Positions 8,017-16,780 of a DNA stretch of 64,000 nucleotides are shown here, piece by piece. The stretch covers positions 1 through 64,000 of the forward strand of contig SHWL01000002.1 of assembly GCA_009693865.1 (NCBI GenBank), read 5' to 3'. The notes below the pieces were generated by a model that saw nothing but the letters and a program-made list of their open reading frames with translations, did no database searches and was not told the DNA's origin. Position 1 is the first letter of the stretch, and every line of letters starts with the position of its first letter. This DNA comes from Acetobacteraceae bacterium (GTDB lineage Bacteria > Pseudomonadota > Alphaproteobacteria > Acetobacterales > Acetobacteraceae). A program made the position numbers and the translations under genes.

Positions 8017-8719
8017 TCAGGTCGTCCGCGCCGGCACGATCGAACCGCGCGCGGCCGGCTCCATGTCGATGAGCCACTCCGACACGGCTTCGCAATAGTC
8101 GGTGAACGTCAGTTCCCCAACCGTCCGCCGCATCGCGGCACAAATTTGCGGAAGGTCGCTTTGGAACGCGGCAAAGCGCGCGGCGATCTCGGCGCCGCCC
8201 GGCAGGCGCGGCGCTTGTTCCCGCAACTCGGTGGCGAGCCAATCGCGCACCGCCGCGATGGCGCGATGGCGCGGTCCGGCTGGTCGCCGTGCGGAACAAT
8301 GTCCTGGCCCGCGACGTCGCTGATGAATGTCTGAAAGCGGAACGGCTCGCGGTCGAGTACAAGACAAGACTTTTCCCGTTGCGATGCGTCGCCGAAGCGA
8401 TGGGCGTCAAGGAACGGGCCGAGTTCGAGCGGCATGTTGAACCGGGGCAAACCTTGCGCGTTCAATTCCGTGCGGGAGATGTCGTGGATACCCCAGCGGC
8501 AATCGCGAATGAGCGTGACAATCTTGTCGATGCGCGTGGTGCCGCCGTTATTGACCTCAAGCACGCAATGAGGCCGAAGGCGGCAGACGGAGACGGCGAA
8601 CACCAATGCATCCCGCATCGGCCAGTACGTGTCGTCGAACGGACAGTTGATGAAGACGCCCTGGGGATAAGCCGCCGCCGGCTTGCCGATCGCCGGTCAC
8701 GCCTCGGTGCGGGCGGCAC
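8017..8719 (-). pseudogene. second VFINCPFD-motif protein, broken by two indels
   Basis: This paralogue of the gene at 5152-5841 shares GVFINCPFD, CRWGIHDISRTE, FNMPLELG, LVLDREPFRFQ, QAPRLPGG and a C-terminal WLI. The equivalent GTG start at 8719 opens a frame (MPPAPRRD…) that is shifted away from the conserved frame by a net 7-nt loss compared with copy 1; the conserved frame itself begins right after the TGA of the upstream small gene with no start codon. A second shift is an 8-bp tandem duplication, GATGGCGC repeated at 8257-8272, which moves the C-terminal 80 residues into another frame. It is a pseudogene unless the assembly is wrong at both places. Confidence 0.8.
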
Positions 8720-8876
8720 GTTGGCGGAGCACGGTCCGGACCGCGTTACGAACGGTTTTGGCCGAGACGCTACGCGGTCCCGGTGCGGGCCGTAAAATGG
8801 GACCCGACAGATCGGGGTCGCGAAGGTGCCTGGGTGAGATTGGCTTGGTGTCTTGCTCGGGTGACTGCTTTTTCAT
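8697..8876 (-). CDS. 59-residue basic protein, paralogue of the 60-residue cassette protein
   Basis: Fifty-nine residues from the ATG at 8876. It contains DPDLSGPILRPAPG and ends in a basic helix TVRNAVRTVLRQRAARTEA, matching the small gene at 5819-6001. The N-terminal third is unrelated to copy 1. It overlaps the degraded GTG start of the downstream paralogue in the same way as in copy 1, which shows that the two-gene arrangement was duplicated as a unit. The gene itself is intact although its partner is broken. Function unknown. Confidence 0.6.
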   Translation of the reverse strand: MKKQSPEQDTKPISPRHLRDPDLSGPILRPAPGPRSVSAKTVRNAVRTVLRQRAARTEA

Positions 8877-8985
8877 CGTGGAACTTTCAACCATCTGGGC
8901 GGAAACCCAGGGTACAGTGCGGAATTTGGGGGCGGGAACTCGCATTATCAATAAACCCGAGGCGCCGCCCCTATGGCTCCTATCG

Positions 8986-10482
8986 CTACCTCCCCAGCAC
9001 CGGCATCACGAACTCCGGCCCCTTCTTCGCGCCGCCGGTCCAACGCTGCGTCACCGCCTTATACTTCGTATAAAACCGCACGCCCTCCATCCCGTATACA
9101 TGGTGGTCCCCAAACAACGAGTGCTTCCACCCCCCGAACGAGTGGAACGACATAGGCACCGGGATCGGCACATTGATCCCCACCATCCCGATTTGAATTT
9201 GCGCCGTGAAATCCCGCGCCGTCCCACCATCGTTGGTGAACAGCGCGACCCCGTTGCCATACTCGTGCTCATTGATCATCCGCGTCGCCGTCGCGATATC
9301 CGGAGCCCGCACCACCGACAGCACCGGGCCGAAGATTTCCTCCTTATAAATCCGCATATCCGTCGTCACGTTATCGAACAGACACCCCCCCATGAAAAAC
9401 CCATTCTCATAACCTTGCAATTTCAATCCGCGCCCATCGACCACCAGAGACGCACCCTCACGCACGCCCAGATCGACATATCCGGAGACTTTCGCCAGAT
9501 GCTCCCGCGTTACGAGCGGCCCCATCTCCGCCTCCGGATCGACACCCGGCGCGATCTTCAACGCCCGCACTTTGGGCGCGAGTTTCGACACCAGCGCGTC
9601 GCCCGCCGAGCCAACCGCCACGGCGACCGACACCGCCATGCATCGCTCTCCGGCCGCGCCGTAGGCGGACCCCATGAGCGCATCCACCGCGTCGTCCAGA
9701 TCGGCGTCCGGCATCACCACCAGGTGGTTCTTCGCTCCACCCAGAGCCTGCACCCGCTTCCCTTGCGACGTCCCGCCTTTATAGATCGTTTCGGCGATGG
9801 CCGTGGAACCGACGAAGCTGATCGCGGCGATCCCCGGATGGGCGATGATCGCCTCGACCGCCTCGCGCGCGCCCTGCACCACGTTGAACACGCCATCCGG
9901 CAGACCGGCTTCCTTCAGCAGCGCCGCCAATTTCAACGCCACCGACGGGTCTTTCTCGGACGGCTTCAGGATGAAGCAGTTGCCACAGGCCAGCGCCACC
10001 GGGATCATCCACAGCGGCACCATCAACGGGAAATTGAATGGCGTGATGCCCGCGACGACCCCAAGAGGCTGCCGGATCGACCACGCGTCGATTCCGGTAC
10101 CGACCATGTCGGTGAATTCGCCCTTCAGCAGATGCGGAATGCCGCAGGCAAATTCCACGACCTCCAGCCCGCGCTGCACCTCGCCATCGGCGTCCGACAA
10201 AACCTTGCCGTGTTCCTCGGTGATGATCGCCGCCATTTCCTTGCGGTCGCGGTTGAGCAGGTCTTGTAGTTTGAACATCACGCGAGCGCGGCGCAGCGGC
10301 GGCGTGGCGGCCCAGGCGGGCCACGCGGCGGAGGCGGCGGCGACCGCGGCGTTGACCTCGGCGGGGTTGGCCAGGGCGACCTTCGCGGTAACCTCCCCGG
10401 CGGCCGGGTTATGGATGTCGCCGAATTTGCCGCTGGTGCCGGCCACCGGTTTGCCGCCGATGAAATGTCCGATTTCGCGCAT
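8986..10482 (-). CDS. mmsA: CoA-acylating methylmalonate-semialdehyde dehydrogenase
   Basis: The 498-residue protein is an aldehyde dehydrogenase of the MmsA/IolA subgroup, which converts (methyl)malonate semialdehyde plus CoA and NAD+ to propionyl- or acetyl-CoA in valine, inositol and beta-alanine catabolism. The start is set by TCCCCGGAGGA before the ATG at 10482. Family features are the N-terminal [16 protein letters not shown], the [14 protein letters not shown] cofactor segment, [13 protein letters not shown], the catalytic cysteine in GAAGERCMA and the late EIFGPVLSV. No mmsB or regulator is adjacent; the downstream hydrolase is on the same strand but upstream in transcription. Confidence 0.93.
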   Translation of the reverse strand: MREIGHFIGGKPVAGTSGKFGDIHNPAAGEVTAKVALANPAEVNAAVAAASAAWPAWAATPPLRRARVMFKLQDLLNRDRKEMAAIITEEHGKVLSDADGEVQRGLEVVEFACGIPHLLKGEFTDMVGTGIDAWSIRQPLGVVAGITPFNFPLMVPLWMIPVALACGNCFILKPSEKDPSVALKLAALLKEAGLPDGVFNVVQGAREAVEAIIAHPGIAAISFVGSTAIAETIYKGGTSQGKRVQALGGAKNHLVVMPDADLDDAVDALMGSAYGAAGERCMAVSVAVAVGSAGDALVSKLAPKVRALKIAPGVDPEAEMGPLVTREHLAKVSGYVDLGVREGASLVVDGRGLKLQGYENGFFMGGCLFDNVTTDMRIYKEEIFGPVLSVVRAPDIATATRMINEHEYGNGVALFTNDGGTARDFTAQIQIGMVGINVPIPVPMSFHSFGGWKHSLFGDHHVYGMEGVRFYTKYKAVTQRWTGGAKKGPEFVMPVLGR

Positions 10483-10560
10483 GAGCCGTTCCTCCGGGGA
10501 CGTGTCGTTATCCGGATTTAAGCCGAAACGCCTGGCGCGGGTAGGGGGCCGGGGCACCGC

Positions 10561-11241
10561 CTACCGGCCAAGGAAATCCCGCACCACGCGCGCGACCCAC
10601 TCCGGCCGTTCGATCACCACGTTCGACCTCGTGCCCGCCACGAAGGCCAACTCTCCTCGCGGGATCGATCGCGCGAGAAAATCGGCCCCCTCCCGCATCG
10701 CCAGATCGGCGCCATCGGCGCACAGGATCAGCGCCGGTGCGTAAATCTCCTCCGCGAGATCCATCAGATCGGCGCGGGCCATGGCCGCCTGGGCGAGGCC
10801 GCTTCCTGGCATGGTCAGCAATTCCTCGGTCATACCCTCGCTTAGCCCTGGCGACGTGTCGCACAGCACCAGACGATCGACGCGCGACGGATACGCGGCG
10901 GCAAAACATTGCGCGACCATGCCGCCCAGGGAACTGCCGGCGATGTGGGCCCTCGCGATGCCGATCCCGGTCAGAACGGCGGCGAGTTGGTCGGCCAGAT
11001 CCTCGATTTCGAAATGCGACGCCGGCGCCGGAGTCTCGCCGTGGCAGGGCAGGTCGTAGGAAATGAGTTCGAACCTGGCGGCCAACCCGGCGAGGCCGTC
11101 CCACATCGCGCGCGTGGCGCCCAGCGCATGCAGAAGGACGAGGGGTGGGGCCGTGCCAATGCGATGCAGGCGGATCAGCGAGGCATCGAGGGCTGGCACC
11201 GTTTCATCTCCGACGGAGGGATCGCCGGAAAACAATTGCAC
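10561..11241 (-). CDS. alpha/beta hydrolase, enol-lactonase-like, probably without its catalytic His
   Basis: The 226-residue protein resembles 3-oxoadipate enol-lactonase (PcaD): LVLLHALGATRAMWDG forms the oxyanion region, ISYDLPCHGET the next strand, and AGSSLGGMVA the nucleophile elbow near residue 100. It is about 35 residues shorter than PcaD, with a reduced cap. At the C-terminus, where the family has G-A-x-H-x-S-N-V-E-x-P-E, this protein reads GTRSNVVIERPE, so the usual catalytic His position holds Ser. It may be inactive or use another residue. The start is a GTG at 11241 with no strong ribosome site. Divergent from the glycosyltransferase gene. Confidence 0.75.
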   Translation of the reverse strand: MQLFSGDPSVGDETVPALDASLIRLHRIGTAPPLVLLHALGATRAMWDGLAGLAARFELISYDLPCHGETPAPASHFEIEDLADQLAAVLTGIGIARAHIAGSSLGGMVAQCFAAAYPSRVDRLVLCDTSPGLSEGMTEELLTMPGSGLAQAAMARADLMDLAEEIYAPALILCADGADLAMREGADFLARSIPRGELAFVAGTRSNVVIERPEWVARVVRDFLGR

Positions 11242-11356
11242 GCCATGGGACGCGGCGATACGTTCAAATTATGTTCTCTCGAATGCCGGGAACCGGAAAC
11301 GCCCTTGTTACGCGGACCGGTCCAGCAATCGGACAACGATATCACATGGCGAACGC

Positions 11357-12568
11357 ATGCTCGAAACACTGATCCGGCCCATCGACTTCGCGGGAATGTC
11401 CGCGGTCCCGTGCGAACTGACGATCCTGATGCCGTGCCTGAATGAGGCCGAAACGCTCGCGATCTGCATCGCCAAGGCACGCGGCTACCTGGCCGCGTCG
11501 GGCGTTCAAGGCGAGGTGTTGATCGCCGACAACGGCAGCACCGATGGGTCACAGTCGATCGCCATGGATGCCGGAGCCCGGGTCGTACCCATCACAGAGA
11601 AGGGCTACGGCAGCGCGCTTCTGGGCGGCATCCTCGCCGCGCGCGGACGCTTCGTCATCATGGGTGATTCCGACGACAGCTACGACTTTGGCGACCTCGA
11701 CGCGTTCGTCGCGAAACTGCGCGAGGGCCATGCGCTGGTGATGGGGAATCGTTTCAAAGGCGGCATCAAACCCGGCGCCATGCCACCCCTGCATCGTTAC
11801 CTGGGCAATCCCGTCCTGACGACCGTTGGCCGGATCTTTTTCCACAGTCCCTGCGGCGACTTCCATTGCGGACTGCGCGGCTTCGATCGCGAGGCGATTC
11901 TGGGCCTCGACCTGCAGGCGCCAGGGATGGAGTTCGCCAGCGAGATGGTGGTGAAAGCCACGATCCATGGGCTGAAAATCGCCGAGGTGCCGACAACTTT
12001 GTCGCCCGATGGGCGGTCGCGTCCGCCACATTTGCGCAGTTGGCGGGACGGGTGGCGGCATTTGCGCTTCCTGCTGCTGTTCAGCCCGCGTTGGCTGTTT
12101 TTGTATCCGGGCCTGGGTCTGTTCGCGTCTGGCACTGCGATGATGGCGTGGCTGTTGCCTGGGCCCAGGATTGTTGGCGGGGTGACGCTGGATATCCACA
12201 CGCTGTTCTATGCGTCGCTGGCGGTCGTGGTCGGGTTCCACTCGGCGTTGTTCTATGTGTTCGCGCGGCTTTACGGCATGCGAGAGGGGCTCGCGCCGCG
12301 TGACGAGCAGTTCTTGCGGATGACCAAGGCTTTGACGCTGGAAGCGGGGTTGCTCGCCGGGCTGACGTTGTTGCTGTTTGGTCTGGCACTGGCGCTGCTC
12401 GCGGTATCGGCCTGGACGCGCACGGCGTTCGGGGTTTTGTCACCCGAGCACGCGATGCGGTTGGTAATCCCATCAGGAACCTGCATCCTCCTGGCGTTCC
12501 AGACGGCCTATGGGGCGTTCTTTCTGAGTGTGCTGGAGATCAGGTCCCGGAAGCGGCGCGGGGGGTGA
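11357..12568 (+). CDS. family 2 glycosyltransferase with C-terminal membrane helices
   Basis: The 403-residue protein starts at the ATG at 11357 (a second ATG at 11396 is also possible). A GT-A domain occupies roughly residues 18-250: LTILMPCLNEAET, then EVLIADNGSTDGS, GYGSALLGGI and the metal-binding MGDSDDSYDF. This is the dolichyl/polyprenyl-phosphate mannosyltransferase-like group. The last 150 residues contain about four hydrophobic helices. It would transfer a sugar from a nucleotide donor to a lipid carrier at the inner membrane. Near a second glycosyltransferase and a nucleotide-sugar dehydrogenase on the other strand, so a role in surface polysaccharide is likely. Confidence 0.87.
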   Translation: MLETLIRPIDFAGMSAVPCELTILMPCLNEAETLAICIAKARGYLAASGVQGEVLIADNGSTDGSQSIAMDAGARVVPITEKGYGSALLGGILAARGRFVIMGDSDDSYDFGDLDAFVAKLREGHALVMGNRFKGGIKPGAMPPLHRYLGNPVLTTVGRIFFHSPCGDFHCGLRGFDREAILGLDLQAPGMEFASEMVVKATIHGLKIAEVPTTLSPDGRSRPPHLRSWRDGWRHLRFLLLFSPRWLFLYPGLGLFASGTAMMAWLLPGPRIVGGVTLDIHTLFYASLAVVVGFHSALFYVFARLYGMREGLAPRDEQFLRMTKALTLEAGLLAGLTLLLFGLALALLAVSAWTRTAFGVLSPEHAMRLVIPSGTCILLAFQTAYGAFFLSVLEIRSRKRRGG

Positions 12569-12644
12569 AGCGCGGAGGTTTGAATGTCGCTTCCCTTTTG
12601 CGGCCCTCACCCGCGGCGACAGGAACCTACGTTTCCGCCAAACG

Positions 12645-13871
12645 CTACCGCCGTTCCAACGCACGCTGACAAATCGCCTCGAACTGCGCGGCGACCGTCC
12701 GCCAGGAAAACCGTTCCTCCGTCAGCCGTCGCGCCGCGCCCGCGATGCGATGACGCATCGCCGCGTCATCCAGCAACGATAATATTGCTCGCGAGAACTC
12801 CTGGGCGTTGTCCGCCCGCAGGAAGTTTTCGCCGTCCGTCACATCCAACCCCTCGATTCCCAAAGACGTTGAAACCACCGGGCGGCCCATCGCCATTGCC
12901 TCGAAGGCTTTGATGCGAGTGCCGCTGCCGACGAACAGCGGGATCACATAAACATGGCTCCGCGCGACATAGGGGCGGATATCCTCGACAAATCCGGTCA
13001 GGGTCACGTTCAGGCCACGCTGCCTGATCTTGTCTGCCAAAGCGGCCGGCGGGTTCCGGCCGATGATGACCGCGCCGATCTTCGGGCGGGCGGCAAGCAG
13101 AGTGGGCCAAACCTCGTCCAGCAGAAAGTGAATACCTTCGACATTCGCGGCCCAGCTCATGGTCGCCGTGAAAACCAGAGTGCCGCCATCGGCGCCGGGA
13201 TCGGGGGCCGCCTGGGGAGGGGCCGGGGCAAAGAAATCGAGATCGACGCCGGTGTCGATTTCCGCCACCACCGGCAGAGCGTAGCGCTTCGTCAGCACTT
13301 CGGCGTCGCGCTTCGACACCGCGATAACCGCATCGAAACGGCGCAGCGTGTCCTGTTCGAAACGATTCATTTTGCGGCTTTGGTCGGCCCAGACCAGACG
13401 CCACAGCCCATTGGTCCGGGCGGCGTGGCGTTCAAAAATCTCGGCTTCAACGTTATGCGTGAACATGACGGAAGCGGCGTCGATCCGTTCCGGTACCAAG
13501 ACCCCCGCATGCGGAAAATCCACGACCACGACGTCGGGTTTGTCCGCCAAAGCGCGGGCGACGCTGGCGCTGCCTTCAGCGGACCGGTCGCCGGCCACGG
13601 CCACCGGAATTGCACTGGCCAGCGACAATGCGCGGCCGATTTTCGATGGAGGCCGCTCCGGCCACGAAACAAAATGGTCGCACGCGGCATCAAGATCGGC
13701 GGCGAAGCGCCCAATATCCGCGGGCGCGGGGGAGGCGAGGGTCACCTCGAACGCCCCGCCTTTCATCGCGCGAAGAATGTTGCCGGTACGGATCTTGCCA
13801 CCCTGGTCCATCGGAAACAGAAAGCGCGGGCTGACGAACAGCAGGCGCGGCCGAGCGGCCCTCGCACTCAC
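12645..13871 (-). CDS. family 4 glycosyltransferase (PEP-CTERM/exosortase-associated sugar transferase type)
   Basis: The 408-residue product is a GT-B enzyme. It starts RPRLLFVSPRFLFPMDQGGK, a pattern I associate with the TIGR03087-type sugar transferases found with exosortase/PEP-CTERM loci. Later segments are VMFTHNVEAEIFERHA, VDTGV-like EIDTGVDLDFF, and the donor-site VGSGTRIKAFEAMAMGRPVVST. The GTG at 13871 is preferred because GAGGGG sits 8 nt upstream; it overlaps the 3' end of the dehydrogenase gene by 4 bp, so the two form an operon. A much longer open frame upstream exists only because it shadows that dehydrogenase. Confidence 0.87.
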   Translation of the reverse strand: MSARAARPRLLFVSPRFLFPMDQGGKIRTGNILRAMKGGAFEVTLASPAPADIGRFAADLDAACDHFVSWPERPPSKIGRALSLASAIPVAVAGDRSAEGSASVARALADKPDVVVVDFPHAGVLVPERIDAASVMFTHNVEAEIFERHAARTNGLWRLVWADQSRKMNRFEQDTLRRFDAVIAVSKRDAEVLTKRYALPVVAEIDTGVDLDFFAPAPPQAAPDPGADGGTLVFTATMSWAANVEGIHFLLDEVWPTLLAARPKIGAVIIGRNPPAALADKIRQRGLNVTLTGFVEDIRPYVARSHVYVIPLFVGSGTRIKAFEAMAMGRPVVSTSLGIEGLDVTDGENFLRADNAQEFSRAILSLLDDAAMRHRIAGAARRLTEERFSWRTVAAQFEAICQRALERR

Positions 13872-15184
13872 CAGCACAGCCCCTCGTAAACAATCCCCGG
13901 CACCGTCCGCAACGTATCCATCCCCGCGAGGTCGATGACCACATGGTCCGTGAGGCCCGCGAGCAAGGCAGGCTGGTCCTCGGGCGCGACATGGCCGATC
14001 ACGGCTATTCGGCTGGCGGACAAGGCAGCTTGGGGACCGTCCACCAGAAGCCGTTCCAAATGCGGAATTTCCTTGTCGATATAGCTGCGGTTCGCGCCCA
14101 TCAGGCGGGCGACCTGGACGAACCGGTCGTAAATTCGCAGCTCGTAGCCTCGGCCAAGGAGACGTTCCGCCAGCAGGACGAAGGGCGATTCGCGGAGATC
14201 GTCGGTGCCCTGTTTGAAGGCCAGGCCAAACAGAGCGATGGGCAGCCGGCCGTGGCGCGTGATCGCCTCGAACGCGCGATCGATGATCGCCTGGTTGCCG
14301 GGCAGCAATTGTTTCAGAAACGGCGTGGACAGGTTGTGCGCGTCGGCCAGCGACAGGAAGCTCCGGACGTCCTTGGGCAGGCAGGAGCCGCCAAACGCGA
14401 AGCCCGGCCGCAGATAGGCGGCGGAAACATTCAGCACTTTGTCCTCGCACAAAAGACGAAATGCTTCCCGCGCGTCCACGCCGTGCGACGCGAGGATCGC
14501 CCCGGCTTCATTCGCGAAAGCCAGTTTCACGGCATGGTAGACATTGGAGATGTGTTTGACGCTTTCCGCCACGCGGTACGGCGCGACATGCACCGGAGCG
14601 GCGATGGGAGCGTAGATCGCTCGCAATACCTCCGCGTCATCGCCGGCGGCCGCGCCAATCAGCGTAAAGGGCGGCGACCGGAAATCGCGCACCGAGGAAC
14701 CCTCGCGCAGGAATTCCGGATTGCTGTAGTAACGCAATTGCTCGCCCAGTACCCGGCCGGACTCGCGTTCCAATATCGGGATGACCCGGTCCTCGGCGGT
14801 GCCGGGCGGCACGGTGGAGCGCATCACCACGGCATGCGATCCGGACTTGCCCCGGATGGCGCGCCCGATCGCCGCCACCACGGAATCGACCGCGCCCAAA
14901 GCCACGCTGCCGTCCGCCGCGGAGGGCGTGCCGACGGAAATGAACGACACGTCGGTCCGATTAACCGCGTCCTCGACGTTGTCCGTCGCGGTGAGTTTGC
15001 CCTGATTCACGGCATCCGCGATCAGGGTGTCGATCGCCTCCTCGACGATCGGGGACCGGCCGGCGGCGAGCATCGCGATCTTTTCGGCCGAGACGTCGAC
15101 GCCGATGACCTCGTGGCCAAGTTCGACCAGGCAGCCGGAGGAGACGACGCCGACATAGCCGATCCCAAATACCGAAATGCGCAT
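13868..15184 (-). CDS. UDP-glucose/GDP-mannose 6-dehydrogenase family protein
   Basis: The 438-residue enzyme oxidises a nucleotide sugar to the uronic acid with two NAD+. The Rossmann start is VFGIGYVGVVSSGCLVELGH, the catalytic cysteine is in FGGSCLPKDVRS, and the C-terminal domain has LFGLAFKQGTDDLRESP. The combination GYVGVVSSGCLVELGHEV and FGGSCLPKDVR is closest to GDP-mannose dehydrogenase (AlgD) but UDP-glucose cannot be excluded. ATG at 15184 follows a GAGGA; a GTG two codons earlier is an alternative. Operonic with the GT4 gene; likely supplies an acidic sugar for exopolysaccharide. Confidence 0.9.
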   Translation of the reverse strand: MRISVFGIGYVGVVSSGCLVELGHEVIGVDVSAEKIAMLAAGRSPIVEEAIDTLIADAVNQGKLTATDNVEDAVNRTDVSFISVGTPSAADGSVALGAVDSVVAAIGRAIRGKSGSHAVVMRSTVPPGTAEDRVIPILERESGRVLGEQLRYYSNPEFLREGSSVRDFRSPPFTLIGAAAGDDAEVLRAIYAPIAAPVHVAPYRVAESVKHISNVYHAVKLAFANEAGAILASHGVDAREAFRLLCEDKVLNVSAAYLRPGFAFGGSCLPKDVRSFLSLADAHNLSTPFLKQLLPGNQAIIDRAFEAITRHGRLPIALFGLAFKQGTDDLRESPFVLLAERLLGRGYELRIYDRFVQVARLMGANRSYIDKEIPHLERLLVDGPQAALSASRIAVIGHVAPEDQPALLAGLTDHVVIDLAGMDTLRTVPGIVYEGLCW

Positions 15185-15359
15185 CTTCACCCGTCCTCAG
15201 CGTCGCGGCCGATCTTCGCCCCTGACCCGTTACGGCAAGGTGTGAGGGGGCATAACGGAGACAGGATGGCGCGTCACGCTTTTTGGATGGCTGGCGAGCG
15301 AGCGTGGGGCAAGCATCGCGGCGCTCTTCGTATCATTGCATTTTGACAAGAACCCATGC

Positions 15360-15725
15360 TCACGGAATTGGCGCGTGTTCGAGCTGATGTGAGCCGTAAT
15401 GCCGATGCGATCGAGAAGCAGCGTGTTGCTCCGGCCGATCATCCTCCTGCCGCGCCTGACGTGGCGCTTCCTCCTTGTGTGTCTTGAACCAAAGCGCATC
15501 GGCGCAAAAATCGATCTCGGCGGGCCACTCAAGGCTGCGCCCCCGCTCGCCGGCTTTGACTTGCGCGAACACCTTCCGGTCACTCAGCGCGGCAAAGACA
15601 CCCTTGCCGATCAGATGATCGAAGCGGTTGACAGTTTTCTCGCCGTTCGGCCAGGTCAGCGCCACGGTGCGTGTCTTAGGGTCGGCCACGGCAGCGGTGA
15701 TGATATTGTCCAGCACCGTAGGCAT
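15360..15725 (-). CDS. DUF2442 domain-containing protein
   Basis: 121 residues from the ATG at 15725 (GGAGAGGA upstream). Residues about 5-80 look like DUF2442: TVALTWPNGEKTVNRFDHL, GKGVFAALSDRKVFAQV, and LEWPAEIDFCADALWF. DUF2442 proteins commonly sit beside DUF4160 partners in putative toxin-antitoxin-like pairs; no partner is visible here. The C-terminal 40 residues are charged, low in complexity and not part of the domain, perhaps a read-on tail after loss of the native end. Function unknown. Confidence 0.65.
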   Translation of the reverse strand: MPTVLDNIITAAVADPKTRTVALTWPNGEKTVNRFDHLIGKGVFAALSDRKVFAQVKAGERGRSLEWPAEIDFCADALWFKTHKEEAPRQARQEDDRPEQHAASRSHRHYGSHQLEHAPIP

Positions 15726-15784
15726 TTTCAAATCCTCTCCGGCGCCCGGCCGGCGGTGTCGTGATCCAGGCCCGCCGCCCGGTA

Positions 15785-16639
15785 TCAGCCGTTCACCTTC
15801 GCCATCAGCTCAGCGATCTTATCGACCTCTGGCAGGACCGCCGCCGCGGGCGCGGAATCCACGTTGAACACCACCCGTTCGACGCCCAGGTCCTGGTAGC
15901 GCTTCATGAGGCCGGCGTCCTGGCGAGGAAACCAGACGGTGATGGCGATGGACGCAGGGTCGCGGCCCGCGTCGGCGCACATCTTGCGAAATTCGGGGAA
16001 CATGTCCGCGATTTCAGTGTAACCGCCCCGCGCTGCCTGCGGGATCCAACCGTCTCCGTAACGGATCGCCCGGCGAGCGGAATATGGAAAGGCGCCCCCG
16101 ACGATCACCGGCGGATGCGGTTTCGTCACCGGTTTCGGCCAGGTCATCATCGGATCGAAATTGACGAACTCGCCGTGGTATTCGGCCTTCGATTTGGTCC
16201 AGATCTCCTTCATGGCCTCCACATTCTCACGTGCGCGCTTATGGCGCGATTTGAACTCCGTGCCGTGGTCCTCCATCTCGTCCTGATTCCAGCCGTTGCC
16301 GATCCCGAACAGGAATCGCCCGCCGGAGACGTTGTCGATCGAGGCCACCAGTTTCGCCGTCTGAATCGGGTCGCGCTGCTGCACGAGGCAAACGCCGGTG
16401 CCCACCTTAAGCGTCTTCGTCGCCATCGCGGCCGCGGTCAGCGTCACGAACGGGTCCATGCAATCGTAATATTTCTTCGGCAGGTCGCCGCCTGCAGGAA
16501 AGGGCGTCTTCCGGCTGACCGGAATGTGGGAGTGCTCGGGCGCCCAAACTGATTCGAACCCGCGCTGTTCCAGCGCCTGGCCAAGTTCTCCTGGGCCCAT
16601 CGAATAGTCGGTGAAGAACATCGAAACGCCGAATTTCAT
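15785..16639 (-). CDS. LLM-class F420-dependent oxidoreductase
   Basis: The 284-residue protein is a luciferase-like TIM barrel of the TIGR03619-type group. It starts MKFGVSMFFTDYSMGPGELG and contains the landmark ESVWAPEHSHIPV, the flavin/F420-binding VGTGVCLVQQRDPIQTAK and GRFLFGIGNGWNQDE. Members use FMN or F420; no F420 synthesis genes are in the window, so the cofactor is uncertain. GGAGGATCTCCCC precedes the ATG at 16639. Transcribed alone; neighbours give no substrate. Confidence 0.88.
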   Translation of the reverse strand: MKFGVSMFFTDYSMGPGELGQALEQRGFESVWAPEHSHIPVSRKTPFPAGGDLPKKYYDCMDPFVTLTAAAMATKTLKVGTGVCLVQQRDPIQTAKLVASIDNVSGGRFLFGIGNGWNQDEMEDHGTEFKSRHKRARENVEAMKEIWTKSKAEYHGEFVNFDPMMTWPKPVTKPHPPVIVGGAFPYSARRAIRYGDGWIPQAARGGYTEIADMFPEFRKMCADAGRDPASIAITVWFPRQDAGLMKRYQDLGVERVVFNVDSAPAAAVLPEVDKIAELMAKVNG

Positions 16640-16780
16640 GGGGAGATCCTCCTGTATTTCGGAAGGCATGATGCACCGTTAGGGCTGGTGCCTCCAGCCC
16701 CGGGGAAGCTCATCGAGAACCAATGACAGCCCTATGGCCGGAACGTCACCCTGCCTCTCCTGGCGCTTTGGCGGCGACGG

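Noticed and set aside
13872-14450. Long N-terminal extension (about 190 residues) of the GT4 gene.
   Set aside because: It lies wholly inside the nucleotide-sugar dehydrogenase gene in another frame and has no family match; the GTG at 13871 has a ribosome site.
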